Positions 5,866 to 13,804 of a stretch of 18,223 nucleotides of DNA are shown here, piece after piece; position 1 is the first letter of the stretch, and each line of letters starts with the position of its first letter. The notes under the pieces are model-generated. The model was not told the DNA's origin, searched no databases, and saw nothing but the letters and a program-made list of their open reading frames with translations. Position numbers and translations under genes: made by a program. Source of the stretch: an uncultured Blautia sp. (lineage in GTDB: Bacteria; Bacillota; Clostridia; Lachnospirales; Lachnospiraceae); the NCBI GenBank assembly GCA_900547685.1, contig URHS01000051.1, positions 1 to 18,223 on the forward strand, in the 5' to 3' direction.

Positions 5866-6507
5866 GTGTTCAATATTCCGATTTTGGGTGGAATTCCGGT
5901 AGGTGAATCTGTGGTAGTTACTTGGATTATTATGGCAGCATTGACCATATTGTCTATAATACTTGTCCGGAATTTGAAAGTGGAAAATCCGGGAAGAAAA
6001 CAACTGGCATTAGAATCATTTATTGGTTTTCTGAATGACTTTTTCACAGACATTCTGGGGGAGGAAGGAAAACGGTACATACCATATCTGATTTCTACAG
6101 CGCTCTATATTGGAGTAGCTAATTTAATCGGACTTCTAGGATTTAAACCTCCGACCAAGGATTTGAATGTGACAGCAGCTTTGGCACTTATGAGCGTATT
6201 TCTCATTTACTATTCCGGATTTCATAAAAAAGGCGGAAAAGGATTTGTAAAAAGCTTTGCAGAGCCAATGGCTTTAGTAGCTCCAATCAACATCATGGAA
6301 ATTGCAATTCGTCCTGTTTCATTATGTATGCGTTTATTTGGTAATGTAATTGGTTCGTTTGTAATTATGGAGCTGTTGAAAACGGTTATGCCGGTACTTT
6401 TGCCGATTCCGTTTAGTTTGTATTTTGATGTGTTTGATGGTTTAATTCAAACATACGTATTTGTATTTTTAACATCGCTCTTTATTAAGGAGCAAATAGA
6501 AGATTAA
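5866..6507 (+). CDS. atpB: ATP synthase Fo subunit a
   Basis: Membrane stator subunit that forms the ion half-channels against the c-ring. The protein is hydrophobic, with helices starting at SVVVTWIIM and a conserved helix containing the essential arginine in IEIAIRPVSLCMRLFGN-like sequence (here MEIAIRPVSLCMRLFGN), followed by a C-terminal helix pair ending at KEQIED. The given start is GTG at 5866, 213 residues, but it has no ribosome binding site. The only good one, AAAGGGAGG at 5801-5809, lies far upstream. The frame stays open back to a TAG at 5791, and the extra residues (…ITEELQCETV) look like a natural N-terminus, but no ATG, GTG or TTG is in frame there; an ACG at 5818 sits at ideal spacing. 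True start is uncertain: non-canonical codon, a one-base error or reinitiation. First gene of the operon. Confidence 0.93.
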   Translation: MFNIPILGGIPVGESVVVTWIIMAALTILSIILVRNLKVENPGRKQLALESFIGFLNDFFTDILGEEGKRYIPYLISTALYIGVANLIGLLGFKPPTKDLNVTAALALMSVFLIYYSGFHKKGGKGFVKSFAEPMALVAPINIMEIAIRPVSLCMRLFGNVIGSFVIMELLKTVMPVLLPIPFSLYFDVFDGLIQTYVFVFLTSLFIKEQIED

Positions 6508-6534
6508 ATTTTATTTGAAAAGGAGAAATGAATT

Positions 6535-6747
6535 ATGACAGCAGCAATTGGAGCAAGTATTGCAGTATTAACAGGTATCGGAGCAGGTTTAGGAATTGGT
6601 CATGCAACAGCAAAGGCAGTAGAAGCAATCGCAAGACAGCCGGAAGCAGAAAGCAAAATCAGTAAAGCATTACTGCTTGGTTGTGCGCTTGCAGAGGCAA
6701 CAGCTATCTATGGTTTCGTTATCGGATTGTTAATCTTATTCTTATAA
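6535..6747 (+). CDS. atpE: ATP synthase Fo subunit c
   Basis: Rotor-ring proteolipid of 70 residues with two transmembrane helices (about 3-26 and 44-69) joined by the polar loop ARQPEAE at 33-39. The ion-carrying carboxylate is E54 in LAEATAIYG. Compared with the Na+-binding c-subunit of Ilyobacter, the helix-1 Gln ligand is replaced by I21, the Pro by A17 and the Ser after the Glu by A55, while the Thr is kept (T56). This favours proton rather than sodium coupling, by inference. AAAAGGAG lies just before the ATG. Second gene of the ATP synthase operon. Confidence 0.97.
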   Translation: MTAAIGASIAVLTGIGAGLGIGHATAKAVEAIARQPEAESKISKALLLGCALAEATAIYGFVIGLLILFL

Positions 6748-6775
6748 TCAGCAGGGAAAGGCAGGTGCATGAAAG

Positions 6776-7276
6776 ATGATGAGTCTTGGCTGGAACCTTG
6801 TCTGGACGATTATAAATCTGATTGTGCTTTATCTCTTAATGAAGAAATTCCTTATTGGTCCGGTGTTGGGCATTATGGAAAAGAGAAAAGCGTGTATAGC
6901 AAAAGAGATGGAGGAAGCTCGTGTAAGCCGTGAAGAAGCCGAAGAATTGAAATTACAATATGAAAAATCTTTGGCAATGGCAAAAGAAGAGTCTTCCCAG
7001 ATTTTGGAAAATGCAAAAACAGATGCAAGACAGGCAAGAGAAAGTATTGTAAAAAATGCCAACAATGAAGCGGCAAAGATTATCGAAGCTGCTCAAAATA
7101 CTGCCCGTCAGGAACAGGAAAATGCCATGCAGGGAGCAAAAAAAGAAATTGCACAGCTTGCTATGCAGGCAGCAAAAAAATTACTTTTGGAAAAAAGTAA
7201 TGAGAACAGCAATGATATGCTCTACGATCAATTTTTAGCAAAAGCAGGTGATGCAGATGACACAGACAGCTATTAA
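6776..7276 (+). CDS. atpF: ATP synthase Fo subunit b
   Basis: Peripheral stalk subunit, 166 residues: one N-terminal membrane helix (about 4-24, LGWNLVWTIINLIVLYLLM) followed by the charged cytosolic motif FLIGPVLGIMEKRK and a long alanine/glutamate-rich coiled coil (35-150) that dimerises and holds the stator. A second ATG lies directly after the first, so the start may be one codon later. The 3' end overlaps the start of atpH, indicating translational coupling. Confidence 0.95.
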   Translation: MMSLGWNLVWTIINLIVLYLLMKKFLIGPVLGIMEKRKACIAKEMEEARVSREEAEELKLQYEKSLAMAKEESSQILENAKTDARQARESIVKNANNEAAKIIEAAQNTARQEQENAMQGAKKEIAQLAMQAAKKLLLEKSNENSNDMLYDQFLAKAGDADDTDSY

Positions 7277-7760
7277 TTATGGTAAAGTTCTTTATCAGCT
7301 AAATGTTCCAAAAGAAAGTATTTTGGAAACCCAGAAGCTTTTAAAGGAAGTACCAGAGCTTTTAAAATCCTTGGAAAATCCAACGATATCTTTTGTACAG
7401 AAACAGAGAGTTATCAGCAGAGTTTTTCCAAGAGAAGTTCACAATTTTCTGTGTGTGGTTTGTAAATACAAACATGCAGAACTTTTAAATGAAATTTTTC
7501 AGGCATATCAGGAATATTACAATAAACAAAAGAACATATTATCTGCCACATTGTATTATGTAACGCCTCCAAAGGCCGAACAGTTGGAAGGGATAAAAAA
7601 ATTCCTGAAAAAACAGTATCATACACAGGCAGTTGCTCTTGAACTGAAAGAGGATAAAAGTCTTGTAGGTGGATTTATTATTCGTACAAAAAACCACGAA
7701 TATGATAACAGCTTAAAGGGCAGTATTCATGAATTACAACAAAAACTAATCTGGAGGTGA
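7257..7760 (+). CDS. atpH: ATP synthase F1 subunit delta
   Basis: Links the top of F1 to the b-subunit stalk. The sequence shows the delta-family layout: N-terminal helical bundle beginning TAINYGKVLYQL (like the usual TAxxYAxAL), the middle SFVQKQRVI segment, and the C-terminal GGFIIRTKNHEYDNSLKGSIHEL region with the family's G-G-x-x-I and D-x-S-x-x-x-x-L pattern. The ATG at 7257 is chosen (167 residues) because AGGTGA at 7246-7251 lies at the right distance; in-frame GTG 7248 and ATG 7251 overlap that site. It overlaps atpF by 20 bases and its stop overlaps the atpA ribosome binding site. Confidence 0.92.
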   Translation: MTQTAINYGKVLYQLNVPKESILETQKLLKEVPELLKSLENPTISFVQKQRVISRVFPREVHNFLCVVCKYKHAELLNEIFQAYQEYYNKQKNILSATLYYVTPPKAEQLEGIKKFLKKQYHTQAVALELKEDKSLVGGFIIRTKNHEYDNSLKGSIHELQQKLIWR

Positions 7761-7765
7761 ACGGT

Positions 7766-9274
7766 TTGAGTTCAATCAACTCAGAAGAAATTATTTCAAT
7801 TTTGAAGGAAGAAATTGATAATTTCCATAGTACAGAGGGCGTGAAAGAAGTTGGAAATGTCATCTGGGTGGGAGATGGAATTGCAACTGTTTACGGAATA
7901 GACCATGCTATGTACGGCGAAATTGTAACCTTCGAAAATGGCGTTAAAGGAATGGTGCAGGATATCAAACGAAACGAAATCGGCGTCATTATTTTTGGTA
8001 AAGATACAGGAATTAAAGAAGGTACAAAAGTTGCACGTACAAAGAAAAGAGCAGGTATTCCCGTAGGCGAAAATTTCATCGGAAGAATTGTAGATGCATT
8101 AGGTGCGCCAATTGACGGAAAAGGTGAGATAAAAGCAGATGATTATCGTCCAATCGAGCAGGAAGCACCGGGAATTATTGATAGAAAATCAGTATCCGTA
8201 CCAATGGAAACAGGTATTCTGGCAATTGACTCTATGTTTCCAATCGGACGCGGACAGCGAGAATTGATTATCGGTGACCGTCAGACAGGAAAAACTTCTA
8301 TTGCTATTGATACAATCTTGAACCAGAAGGGAAAAGATGTAATGTGTATCTATGTGGCAATCGGCCAGAAAGCATCTACAGTAGCAAAATTAGTGGGAAC
8401 TTTGGAAAAATATGGGGCAATGGAATATACAACTGTATTTTCCGCAACAGCGAGTGATTGTGCACCGCTGCAGTACATTGTGCCATATTCAGGGACAGCT
8501 CTTGCAGAATATTTTATGTATAAAGGAAAAGATGTACTGATTGTATATGATGATTTATCAAAACATGCAGTTGCATATCGTGCATTATCTCTTCTGTTAG
8601 AGCGTTCACCGGGACGTGAGGCATATCCGGGCGATGTATTCTATCTGCATTCAAGACTGCTGGAACGTTCCAGTCGATTGAGTGATGAGGCTGGAGGCGG
8701 TTCTATTACAGCCCTTCCGATTATTGAAACACAGGCAGGAGATGTGTCTGCATATATTCCGACAAATGTTATTTCTATTACAGACGGACAGATTTTCCTT
8801 GAGAGTGATTTATTCTTCGAGGGTGTTCGTCCGGCGGTAAATGTAGGTCTTTCTGTATCCCGTGTAGGTGGTGCGGCACAGACAAAAGCAATGAAAAAAG
8901 CTTCCGGAAGTATGCGAATTGATTTAGCTCAGTATCGAGAAATGCAGGTATTTACACAGTTTTCTTCAGATTTAGACGAGACAACAAAGGCACAGTTAGA
9001 CTATGGAAAATGTCTGATGGAACTGTTGAAACAGCCTCTGTGCAGACCATTGGCTTCTTACGAACAGGTTATTACTTTGTGGGTAGCCACACATAAACTT
9101 TTAGTGGATATTCCGGTAAAAGAACTGAAAGCATTCCAGATGGATATGCTGGAATATTTTGATCAGAAACATCCGGAAATTAAAGAAGAAATACTTGAGA
9201 AAAAGGTTCTTTCTGATGAATTAGGAGAAAAGATTTTAGAGGCAGCAAAGGAATTTAAGAACAGGAACAGGTGA
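7766..9274 (+). CDS. atpA: ATP synthase F1 subunit alpha
   Basis: Non-catalytic nucleotide-binding subunit of the F1 hexamer. From the TTG at 7766 the protein has 502 residues, the standard length. It contains an N-terminal beta-barrel (about 25-95), the P-loop GDRQTGKT at 170-177, the conserved YDDLSKHAVAYR segment near 262-273, and the VGLSVSRVGGAAQ motif near 365-377. TTG is preferred since GGAGGTGA at 7753-7760 lies five bases before it; a GTG at 7757 falls inside that site. The delta stop codon is within the same ribosome binding sequence, so alpha is probably translationally coupled to delta. Confidence 0.97.
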   Translation: MSSINSEEIISILKEEIDNFHSTEGVKEVGNVIWVGDGIATVYGIDHAMYGEIVTFENGVKGMVQDIKRNEIGVIIFGKDTGIKEGTKVARTKKRAGIPVGENFIGRIVDALGAPIDGKGEIKADDYRPIEQEAPGIIDRKSVSVPMETGILAIDSMFPIGRGQRELIIGDRQTGKTSIAIDTILNQKGKDVMCIYVAIGQKASTVAKLVGTLEKYGAMEYTTVFSATASDCAPLQYIVPYSGTALAEYFMYKGKDVLIVYDDLSKHAVAYRALSLLLERSPGREAYPGDVFYLHSRLLERSSRLSDEAGGGSITALPIIETQAGDVSAYIPTNVISITDGQIFLESDLFFEGVRPAVNVGLSVSRVGGAAQTKAMKKASGSMRIDLAQYREMQVFTQFSSDLDETTKAQLDYGKCLMELLKQPLCRPLASYEQVITLWVATHKLLVDIPVKELKAFQMDMLEYFDQKHPEIKEEILEKKVLSDELGEKILEAAKEFKNRNR

Positions 9275-9278
9275 TAAA

Positions 9279-10172
9279 ATGGCAAATGCAAAAGAAATAC
9301 AAAGCCGTATGAAAAGCATCCGGGATACCATGAAAATTACCAATGCCATGTATATGATTTCATCTTCAAAAATGAAAAGAGCAAAAAAAGTTCTCGCAGA
9401 TACAGAGCCTTATTTTTACTCTTTACAGGCTGCCATTGGACGTATTTTAAGACATACATCGGAGATTGAACACCGGTATTTTGACGAGCGTACTGAGATT
9501 TTACCGGAAGACAAGAAAATCGGTTATATTGTAGTAACTGCGGACAAGGGGCTGGCAGGAGCATACAATCATAATGTCTTTAAACTGGCAGAAGAAGGTA
9601 TGGCGAAGAAACAGCATACACATCTGTTTGTGCTGGGAGAAGTGGGAAGACAATATTTTTATAAAAAAGATGTGTCTGTGGATACAAACTTTCGTTTTAC
9701 TGTTCAGAAACCTACCATGCACAGAGCAAGGGTTATCTCTGAAAAGATGATTGACATGTATTTAAACGGTGAGCTCGATGAGGTACATATTATTTATACC
9801 CGTATGGCAAATGCAGCGTCCATGGTAGCTGAAGAACAGCAGCTTTTGCCTTTAAAGAAGACAACTTTTAATGCGTCATCACAGTTTTTGGTAGATACTC
9901 ATCAGGAAGAAATTGAAATGGTACCGTCAGCGGAAGAATTGTTGAATACAATTGTTCCCAATTATTTAAGAGGTATGATTTACGGCTGTTTGGTAGAGTC
10001 TTATGCCAGTGAGCATAATTCCCGTATGCAGGCAATGGATGCAGCAACCACCAGCGCCAAAGATATGTTGAAGGATTTATCAATTAAATATAATCGTGTG
10101 AGACAAGCTGCGATTACACAGGAAATTACTGAGGTAATCAGCGGTGCAAAAGCACAGAAAAAGAAACAATAA
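9279..10172 (+). CDS. atpG: ATP synthase F1 subunit gamma
   Basis: Central rotor shaft, 297 residues. Typical ends are present: the N-terminal helix AKEIQSRMKSIRDTMKITNAMYMISSSKM and the C-terminal helix beginning ESYASEHNSRMQAMDAATTSAKDML, which pair as the coiled-coil axle, with a Rossmann-like middle domain (TADKGLAGAYN at about 87-97). Four bases separate it from atpA, with CAGGTGA as its ribosome binding site. Confidence 0.97.
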   Translation: MANAKEIQSRMKSIRDTMKITNAMYMISSSKMKRAKKVLADTEPYFYSLQAAIGRILRHTSEIEHRYFDERTEILPEDKKIGYIVVTADKGLAGAYNHNVFKLAEEGMAKKQHTHLFVLGEVGRQYFYKKDVSVDTNFRFTVQKPTMHRARVISEKMIDMYLNGELDEVHIIYTRMANAASMVAEEQQLLPLKKTTFNASSQFLVDTHQEEIEMVPSAEELLNTIVPNYLRGMIYGCLVESYASEHNSRMQAMDAATTSAKDMLKDLSIKYNRVRQAAITQEITEVISGAKAQKKKQ

Positions 10173-10192
10173 AGGAAGGAGGTTTTTATACA

Positions 10193-11581
10193 ATGAATAA
10201 AGGAAAAATTGTACAGATTATGGGACCCGTTGTAGACGTAGAATTCCAGGAGCAAGACCTTCCAAGTATTAAAGACGCTCTTACTGTAGAGCTGAACGGA
10301 AAAAAAGTCGTTATGGAGGTTGCCCAGCATATAGGAAATCATACCGTGCGATGTATTATGCTGGCATCCAGTGACGGACTTTGCAAAGATATGGAAGTGA
10401 CAGCAACAGGACAGGGGATTTCCGTACCGGTAGGAAAAGAGACACTGGGACGTTTATTCAATGTTTTAGGAGAAACCATTGATAAAGGAGAACAATTAGA
10501 TGACGCAGAACATTGGGTTATTCACAGAGATCCTCCTGCATTTGATGAACAGAGTCCTGTTGTAGAAATTCTGGAAACAGGTATTAAAGTTATTGACTTA
10601 TTAGCTCCTTATGCAAAGGGAGGAAAAATCGGTCTTTTTGGCGGTGCCGGAGTAGGTAAAACAGTTCTTATTCAGGAACTTATCAGCAATATCGCCACAG
10701 AGCATGGCGGTTATTCTATTTTTACAGGAGTAGGAGAGCGTTCCAGAGAGGGAAATGATCTTTGGAGTGAAATGAAAGAATCTGGAGTTCTGGAGAAAAC
10801 TGCGCTGGTATTCGGACAGATGAATGAGCCACCGGGAGCACGTATGCGTGTTGCTGAGACGGGACTTACCATGGCAGAATATTTTCGTGATAAAGAACAT
10901 CAGAATGTACTTTTATTTATTGACAATATTTTCCGTTTTACTCAGGCTGGTTCAGAGGTATCTGCTCTTTTAGGCCGTATGCCTTCTGCTGTTGGATATC
11001 AGCCTACATTGGCTACGGAAATGGGTGAATTACAGGAGAGAATTGCTTCTACAAAGAATGGTTCTGTTACTTCTGTACAGGCAGTTTATGTGCCGGCGGA
11101 TGACTTAACTGACCCGGCTCCTGCTACAACTTTCGCCCATTTGGATGCGACTACCGTATTATCCAGAAAGATTGTAGAGCAGGGTATTTATCCTGCTGTA
11201 GATCCGTTAGAATCCACTTCTCGTATTCTGGAAGCAGATGTAGTAGGACAGGAACACTATGAAGTTGCCAGAAAGGTGCAGGAGTACCTTCAGAAATATA
11301 AAGAACTGCAGGATATTATTGCTATTTTAGGTATGGAAGAACTTTCTGATGAAGATAAGAAAGTAGTTGCCAGAGCCAGAAAATTGCAGAAATTCCTTTC
11401 TCAGCCATTTCATGTGGCAGAAGTATTTACCGGTATTCCGGGAAAATATGTACCATTAAAAGAAACCATTCGTGGCTTTAAGATGATTGTGGAAGGGGAA
11501 ATGGATGACTATCCGGAAAATGCTTTCTTCAATGTAGGTACTATTGATGAAGTAATGGAAAAAGCAAAGCAGAATGCCTAG
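10193..11581 (+). CDS. atpD: ATP synthase F1 subunit beta
   Basis: Catalytic subunit, 462 residues, full length. Beta-barrel at the N-terminus (GKIVQIMGPVVDVEF), Walker A GGAGVGKT at 150-157, the catalytic glutamate E182 in GERSREGNDL, Walker B LLFIDNIFRF near 240-248, the DELSEED-region equivalent EELSDEDK near 380-387 and the C-terminal helical domain. A strong AAGGAGG site precedes the ATG after a 20-base gap from atpG. No odd residues seen at the catalytic site. Confidence 0.98.
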   Translation: MNKGKIVQIMGPVVDVEFQEQDLPSIKDALTVELNGKKVVMEVAQHIGNHTVRCIMLASSDGLCKDMEVTATGQGISVPVGKETLGRLFNVLGETIDKGEQLDDAEHWVIHRDPPAFDEQSPVVEILETGIKVIDLLAPYAKGGKIGLFGGAGVGKTVLIQELISNIATEHGGYSIFTGVGERSREGNDLWSEMKESGVLEKTALVFGQMNEPPGARMRVAETGLTMAEYFRDKEHQNVLLFIDNIFRFTQAGSEVSALLGRMPSAVGYQPTLATEMGELQERIASTKNGSVTSVQAVYVPADDLTDPAPATTFAHLDATTVLSRKIVEQGIYPAVDPLESTSRILEADVVGQEHYEVARKVQEYLQKYKELQDIIAILGMEELSDEDKKVVARARKLQKFLSQPFHVAEVFTGIPGKYVPLKETIRGFKMIVEGEMDDYPENAFFNVGTIDEVMEKAKQNA

Positions 11582-11600
11582 TCCAAAGGAGTGAAAAAAG

Positions 11601-12011
11601 ATGGGAACATTTGGTTTGAATGTAATTGCCAGTGATAAAGATTTTTATCATGGCAGAGGTACAAGTATTTCACTTCCGGCAAAGGATGGAAGTATTACCA
11701 TTTTAGCCCACCATGCAGATATGATGATTGCTATTGTTCCTGGAGAAATGCGTTTTCAGACAGAGGACGGAACAGAGCATATTGCCATTGTGGGAGGCGG
11801 TTTTGCTCAGATTATCAATAATCGTGTAACGGTTTTGGCAGACAGTATCGAAAAGCCGGAAGACATTGATGTGAAACGTGCAAAAGAAGCGAAAGAAAGA
11901 GCAGAGGAACAACTGCGTCAGCAGCAAAGTATGCAGGAATACTATGTTTCTAAAGCATCTTTGGCAAGAGCTATGGCACGTATGAAAGCAGCAAGAGACA
12001 GGGGAATTTAA
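11601..12011 (+). CDS. atpC: ATP synthase F1 subunit epsilon
   Basis: Rotor subunit that couples gamma to the c-ring and can inhibit hydrolysis, 136 residues. N-terminal beta-sandwich with the family pattern of a strand pair, then DGSITILAHHADMMIAIVPGEM (compare the usual GxxGxLxxHxP), the GGFAQIINNRVTVLAD segment, and a C-terminal two-helix arm (about 88-136) rich in Lys/Glu/Arg. Last gene of the operon, followed by a strong terminator. Confidence 0.96.
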   Translation: MGTFGLNVIASDKDFYHGRGTSISLPAKDGSITILAHHADMMIAIVPGEMRFQTEDGTEHIAIVGGGFAQIINNRVTVLADSIEKPEDIDVKRAKEAKERAEEQLRQQQSMQEYYVSKASLARAMARMKAARDRGI

Positions 12012-12016
12012 AAGAT

Positions 12017-12069
12017 GCCTGGCGGATTGTGGGAGCACATAGTGCGGAACAATCTGTCAGGCTTTTGTT
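12017..12069 (+). terminator. Rho-independent terminator of the atp operon
   Basis: A 14-bp stem (12017-12030 with 12049-12062, two G-U pairs) encloses an 18-base loop that contains a small GCAC/GTGC hairpin, and is followed by TTTTGTTG. It starts six bases after the atpC stop. Confidence 0.9.
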
Positions 12070-12129
12070 GTAACATCATTATTCAGAGTTATGTATTACA
12101 TTCTAATTAGTTATAGCGTTCATATTGCA

Positions 12130-12158
12130 TTGACAAAGCCTTTAATAGTTGGTAGAAT
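12130..12158 (+). promoter_or_regulatory. Near-consensus promoter of ilvN-ilvC
   Basis: TTGACA (12130-12135), a 17-base spacer, and TAGAAT (12153-12158, five of six). The expected transcript start near 12165 leaves a leader of only about 35 bases before ilvN, too short for a T-box or attenuator, so control by leader RNA is not evident. Confidence 0.8.
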
Positions 12159-12199
12159 GACAGCAAAAGTTAGCCAAAAGGCAGAGGAGAAGATGCTGT

Positions 12200-12718
12200 A
12201 TGAACAAGAGAATATTATCTATTCTGGTTGAAAATACAGCCGGTGTATTGAGCAGAGTTTCAGGTTTGTTCAGTCGCCGGGGTTATAACATTGACAGCTT
12301 ATCGGCAGGAATTACCACAGATCCTAACTACACGCGTATGACAGTTGTATGTAAAGGCGATGAGTTGATTTTAGAGCAGATAACACGACAGGTAGAAAAA
12401 CTGGAAGACGTTCTTTCTGTAAAAGTATTAAAAGACGATCAAAGTGTTACCAGAGAGCTGATGTTGGTAAAGGTCAGGGTTTCACCAGAGCAGCGAGCAG
12501 GGATTACAGCGATTGTAGATATTTTCAGAGCCAATATTATAGATGTAGGAAAAGAATCTATGATTGTAGAGCTCACCGGAAATAAATCAAAGCTGGAAGC
12601 TTTTATAGACCTGCTTGATGGCTATGAAATTCTGGAGATAGCCAGAACCGGTATTGCCGGACTTTCAAGAGGCTCTGATGACATTTTCTATCTTTCAGAG
12701 GATGAAGAAGAGTTTTAA
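12200..12718 (+). CDS. ilvN: Acetolactate synthase regulatory (small) subunit
   Basis: Activates the catalytic subunit of acetolactate synthase and confers valine feedback inhibition, in the first shared step of valine, leucine and isoleucine synthesis. The 172-residue protein has an N-terminal ACT domain (about 3-75; ILVENTAGVLSRVSGLFSRRGYNI with the valine-binding loop) and the C-terminal small-subunit domain (83-160; ELMLVKVRV and FIDLLDGYEILEIARTG). Length is normal. GAGGAGAAG lies about ten bases before the ATG. The catalytic subunit gene (ilvB) is not next to it, so it must be elsewhere. ilvC follows after 30 bases, and both are served by the promoter at 12130. Distinguishing the symbol ilvN from ilvH is convention only. 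Confidence 0.95.
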   Translation: MNKRILSILVENTAGVLSRVSGLFSRRGYNIDSLSAGITTDPNYTRMTVVCKGDELILEQITRQVEKLEDVLSVKVLKDDQSVTRELMLVKVRVSPEQRAGITAIVDIFRANIIDVGKESMIVELTGNKSKLEAFIDLLDGYEILEIARTGIAGLSRGSDDIFYLSEDEEEF

Positions 12719-12748
12719 TTTTATTACATAAACAGGAGGAATATACAG

Positions 12749-13762
12749 ATGGCAGTAAAAATTTATTATCAGGAAGATTGTAATTTAGCTCTTTTAGAAG
12801 GAAAAACAATTGCGATTATCGGATACGGAAGTCAGGGGCATGCTCATGCGTTGAATTTAAAAGAATCCGGCTGTAATGTAATTGTAGGTTTATATGAAGG
12901 CTCCAAATCTTGGGATAAAGCAGTAAAACAGGGATTTGAAGTTTATACAGCAGCAGAAGCGGCAAAAAAAGCGGATATTATCATGATTTTAATCAATGAT
13001 GAAAAACAGGCAAAATTATATAAAGAAGACATTGAGCCAAATCTGGAAGAAGGAAATATGCTGATGTTCGCTCATGGTTTTGCAATCCATTTCGGACAGA
13101 TTAAGCCACCGGCTTATGTAGATGTAACTATGATTGCACCGAAAGCACCGGGACATACAGTAAGAAGCGAATATCAGATTGGCAGAGGAACTCCATGTCT
13201 GGTAGCTGTTCAGCAGGATTACACAGGAAAAGCAAAAGAAAAAGCATTGGCTTATGCAGCAGCACTGGGTGGTGCAAGAGCCGGAGTTTTGGAAACAACA
13301 TTTAAAGTAGAAACAGAAACTGACCTTTTTGGAGAGCAGGCAGTACTTTGCGGTGGTGTTACAGCTCTTATGAAAGCAGGATTTGAAACTTTAGTAGAAG
13401 CAGGATATGCGCCGGAAAATGCATATTTTGAATGTATTCATGAAATGAAGCTGATTGTAGACTTGATTTATGAAAGTGGATTTAAAGGAATGCGTTATTC
13501 CATTTCCAATACAGCAGAATTTGGTGATTATATTACCGGACCTAAGATTGTTACAGAAGAAACGAAAAAAGCTATGAAACAGATTTTAGCTGATATTCAG
13601 GATGGAACATTTGCAAAGAACTGGATTTTGGAAAATCAGTCCGGTTGTATGCATTTTGGTGCAATGAGAAGAAGAGAAGCAGAACATCAGTTAGAAGAAG
13701 TTGGTGCTGAACTGCGTAAATTGTACAGCTGGAACGGAAAAGAAAAATTAATTGATAATTAA
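12749..13762 (+). CDS. ilvC: Ketol-acid reductoisomerase (class I)
   Basis: Second enzyme of branched-chain amino acid synthesis: isomerises and reduces acetolactate or acetohydroxybutyrate. 337 residues, a class I length. Rossmann motif GYGSQG at 25-30, followed by the cofactor-selecting loop LYEGSKSW at 48-55, the MIAPKAPGHTVR segment near 131-142, and the metal-binding helices with TETDLFGEQAVLCGG and the ECIHEMKLIVDLIYE region. The loop has Tyr-Glu where many NADPH enzymes have Arg plus a small residue, so cofactor preference may lean to NADH (inference). AGGAGG precedes the ATG. It ends at a terminator shared with the convergent LysR gene. Confidence 0.97.
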   Translation: MAVKIYYQEDCNLALLEGKTIAIIGYGSQGHAHALNLKESGCNVIVGLYEGSKSWDKAVKQGFEVYTAAEAAKKADIIMILINDEKQAKLYKEDIEPNLEEGNMLMFAHGFAIHFGQIKPPAYVDVTMIAPKAPGHTVRSEYQIGRGTPCLVAVQQDYTGKAKEKALAYAAALGGARAGVLETTFKVETETDLFGEQAVLCGGVTALMKAGFETLVEAGYAPENAYFECIHEMKLIVDLIYESGFKGMRYSISNTAEFGDYITGPKIVTEETKKAMKQILADIQDGTFAKNWILENQSGCMHFGAMRRREAEHQLEEVGAELRKLYSWNGKEKLIDN

Positions 13763-13772
13763 TAAAAAAGAG

Positions 13773-13804
13773 AGCACTTCTGATGTCAGTCAGAAGTGCT
13801 TTTT
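13773..13804. terminator. Bidirectional terminator shared by ilvC and the LysR gene
   Basis: Perfect 11-bp stem AGCACTTCTGA/TCAGAAGTGCT (13773-13783 with 13790-13800), 6-base loop, TTTT on the + strand and an A-run at 13763-13769 supplying T's for the - strand. The stop codon of the LysR gene lies in the loop and its last codons form one arm. Confidence 0.9.

Noticed and set aside
10601..10900. 99-residue - strand frame inside atpD
   Set aside because: Antisense to the catalytic core of the beta subunit; composition follows from atpD codons.
12012..12199. T-box or leucine/valine attenuator before ilvN
   Set aside because: The hairpin there belongs to the atp terminator and lies before the ilvN promoter; the leader after 12165 is too short for such an element.
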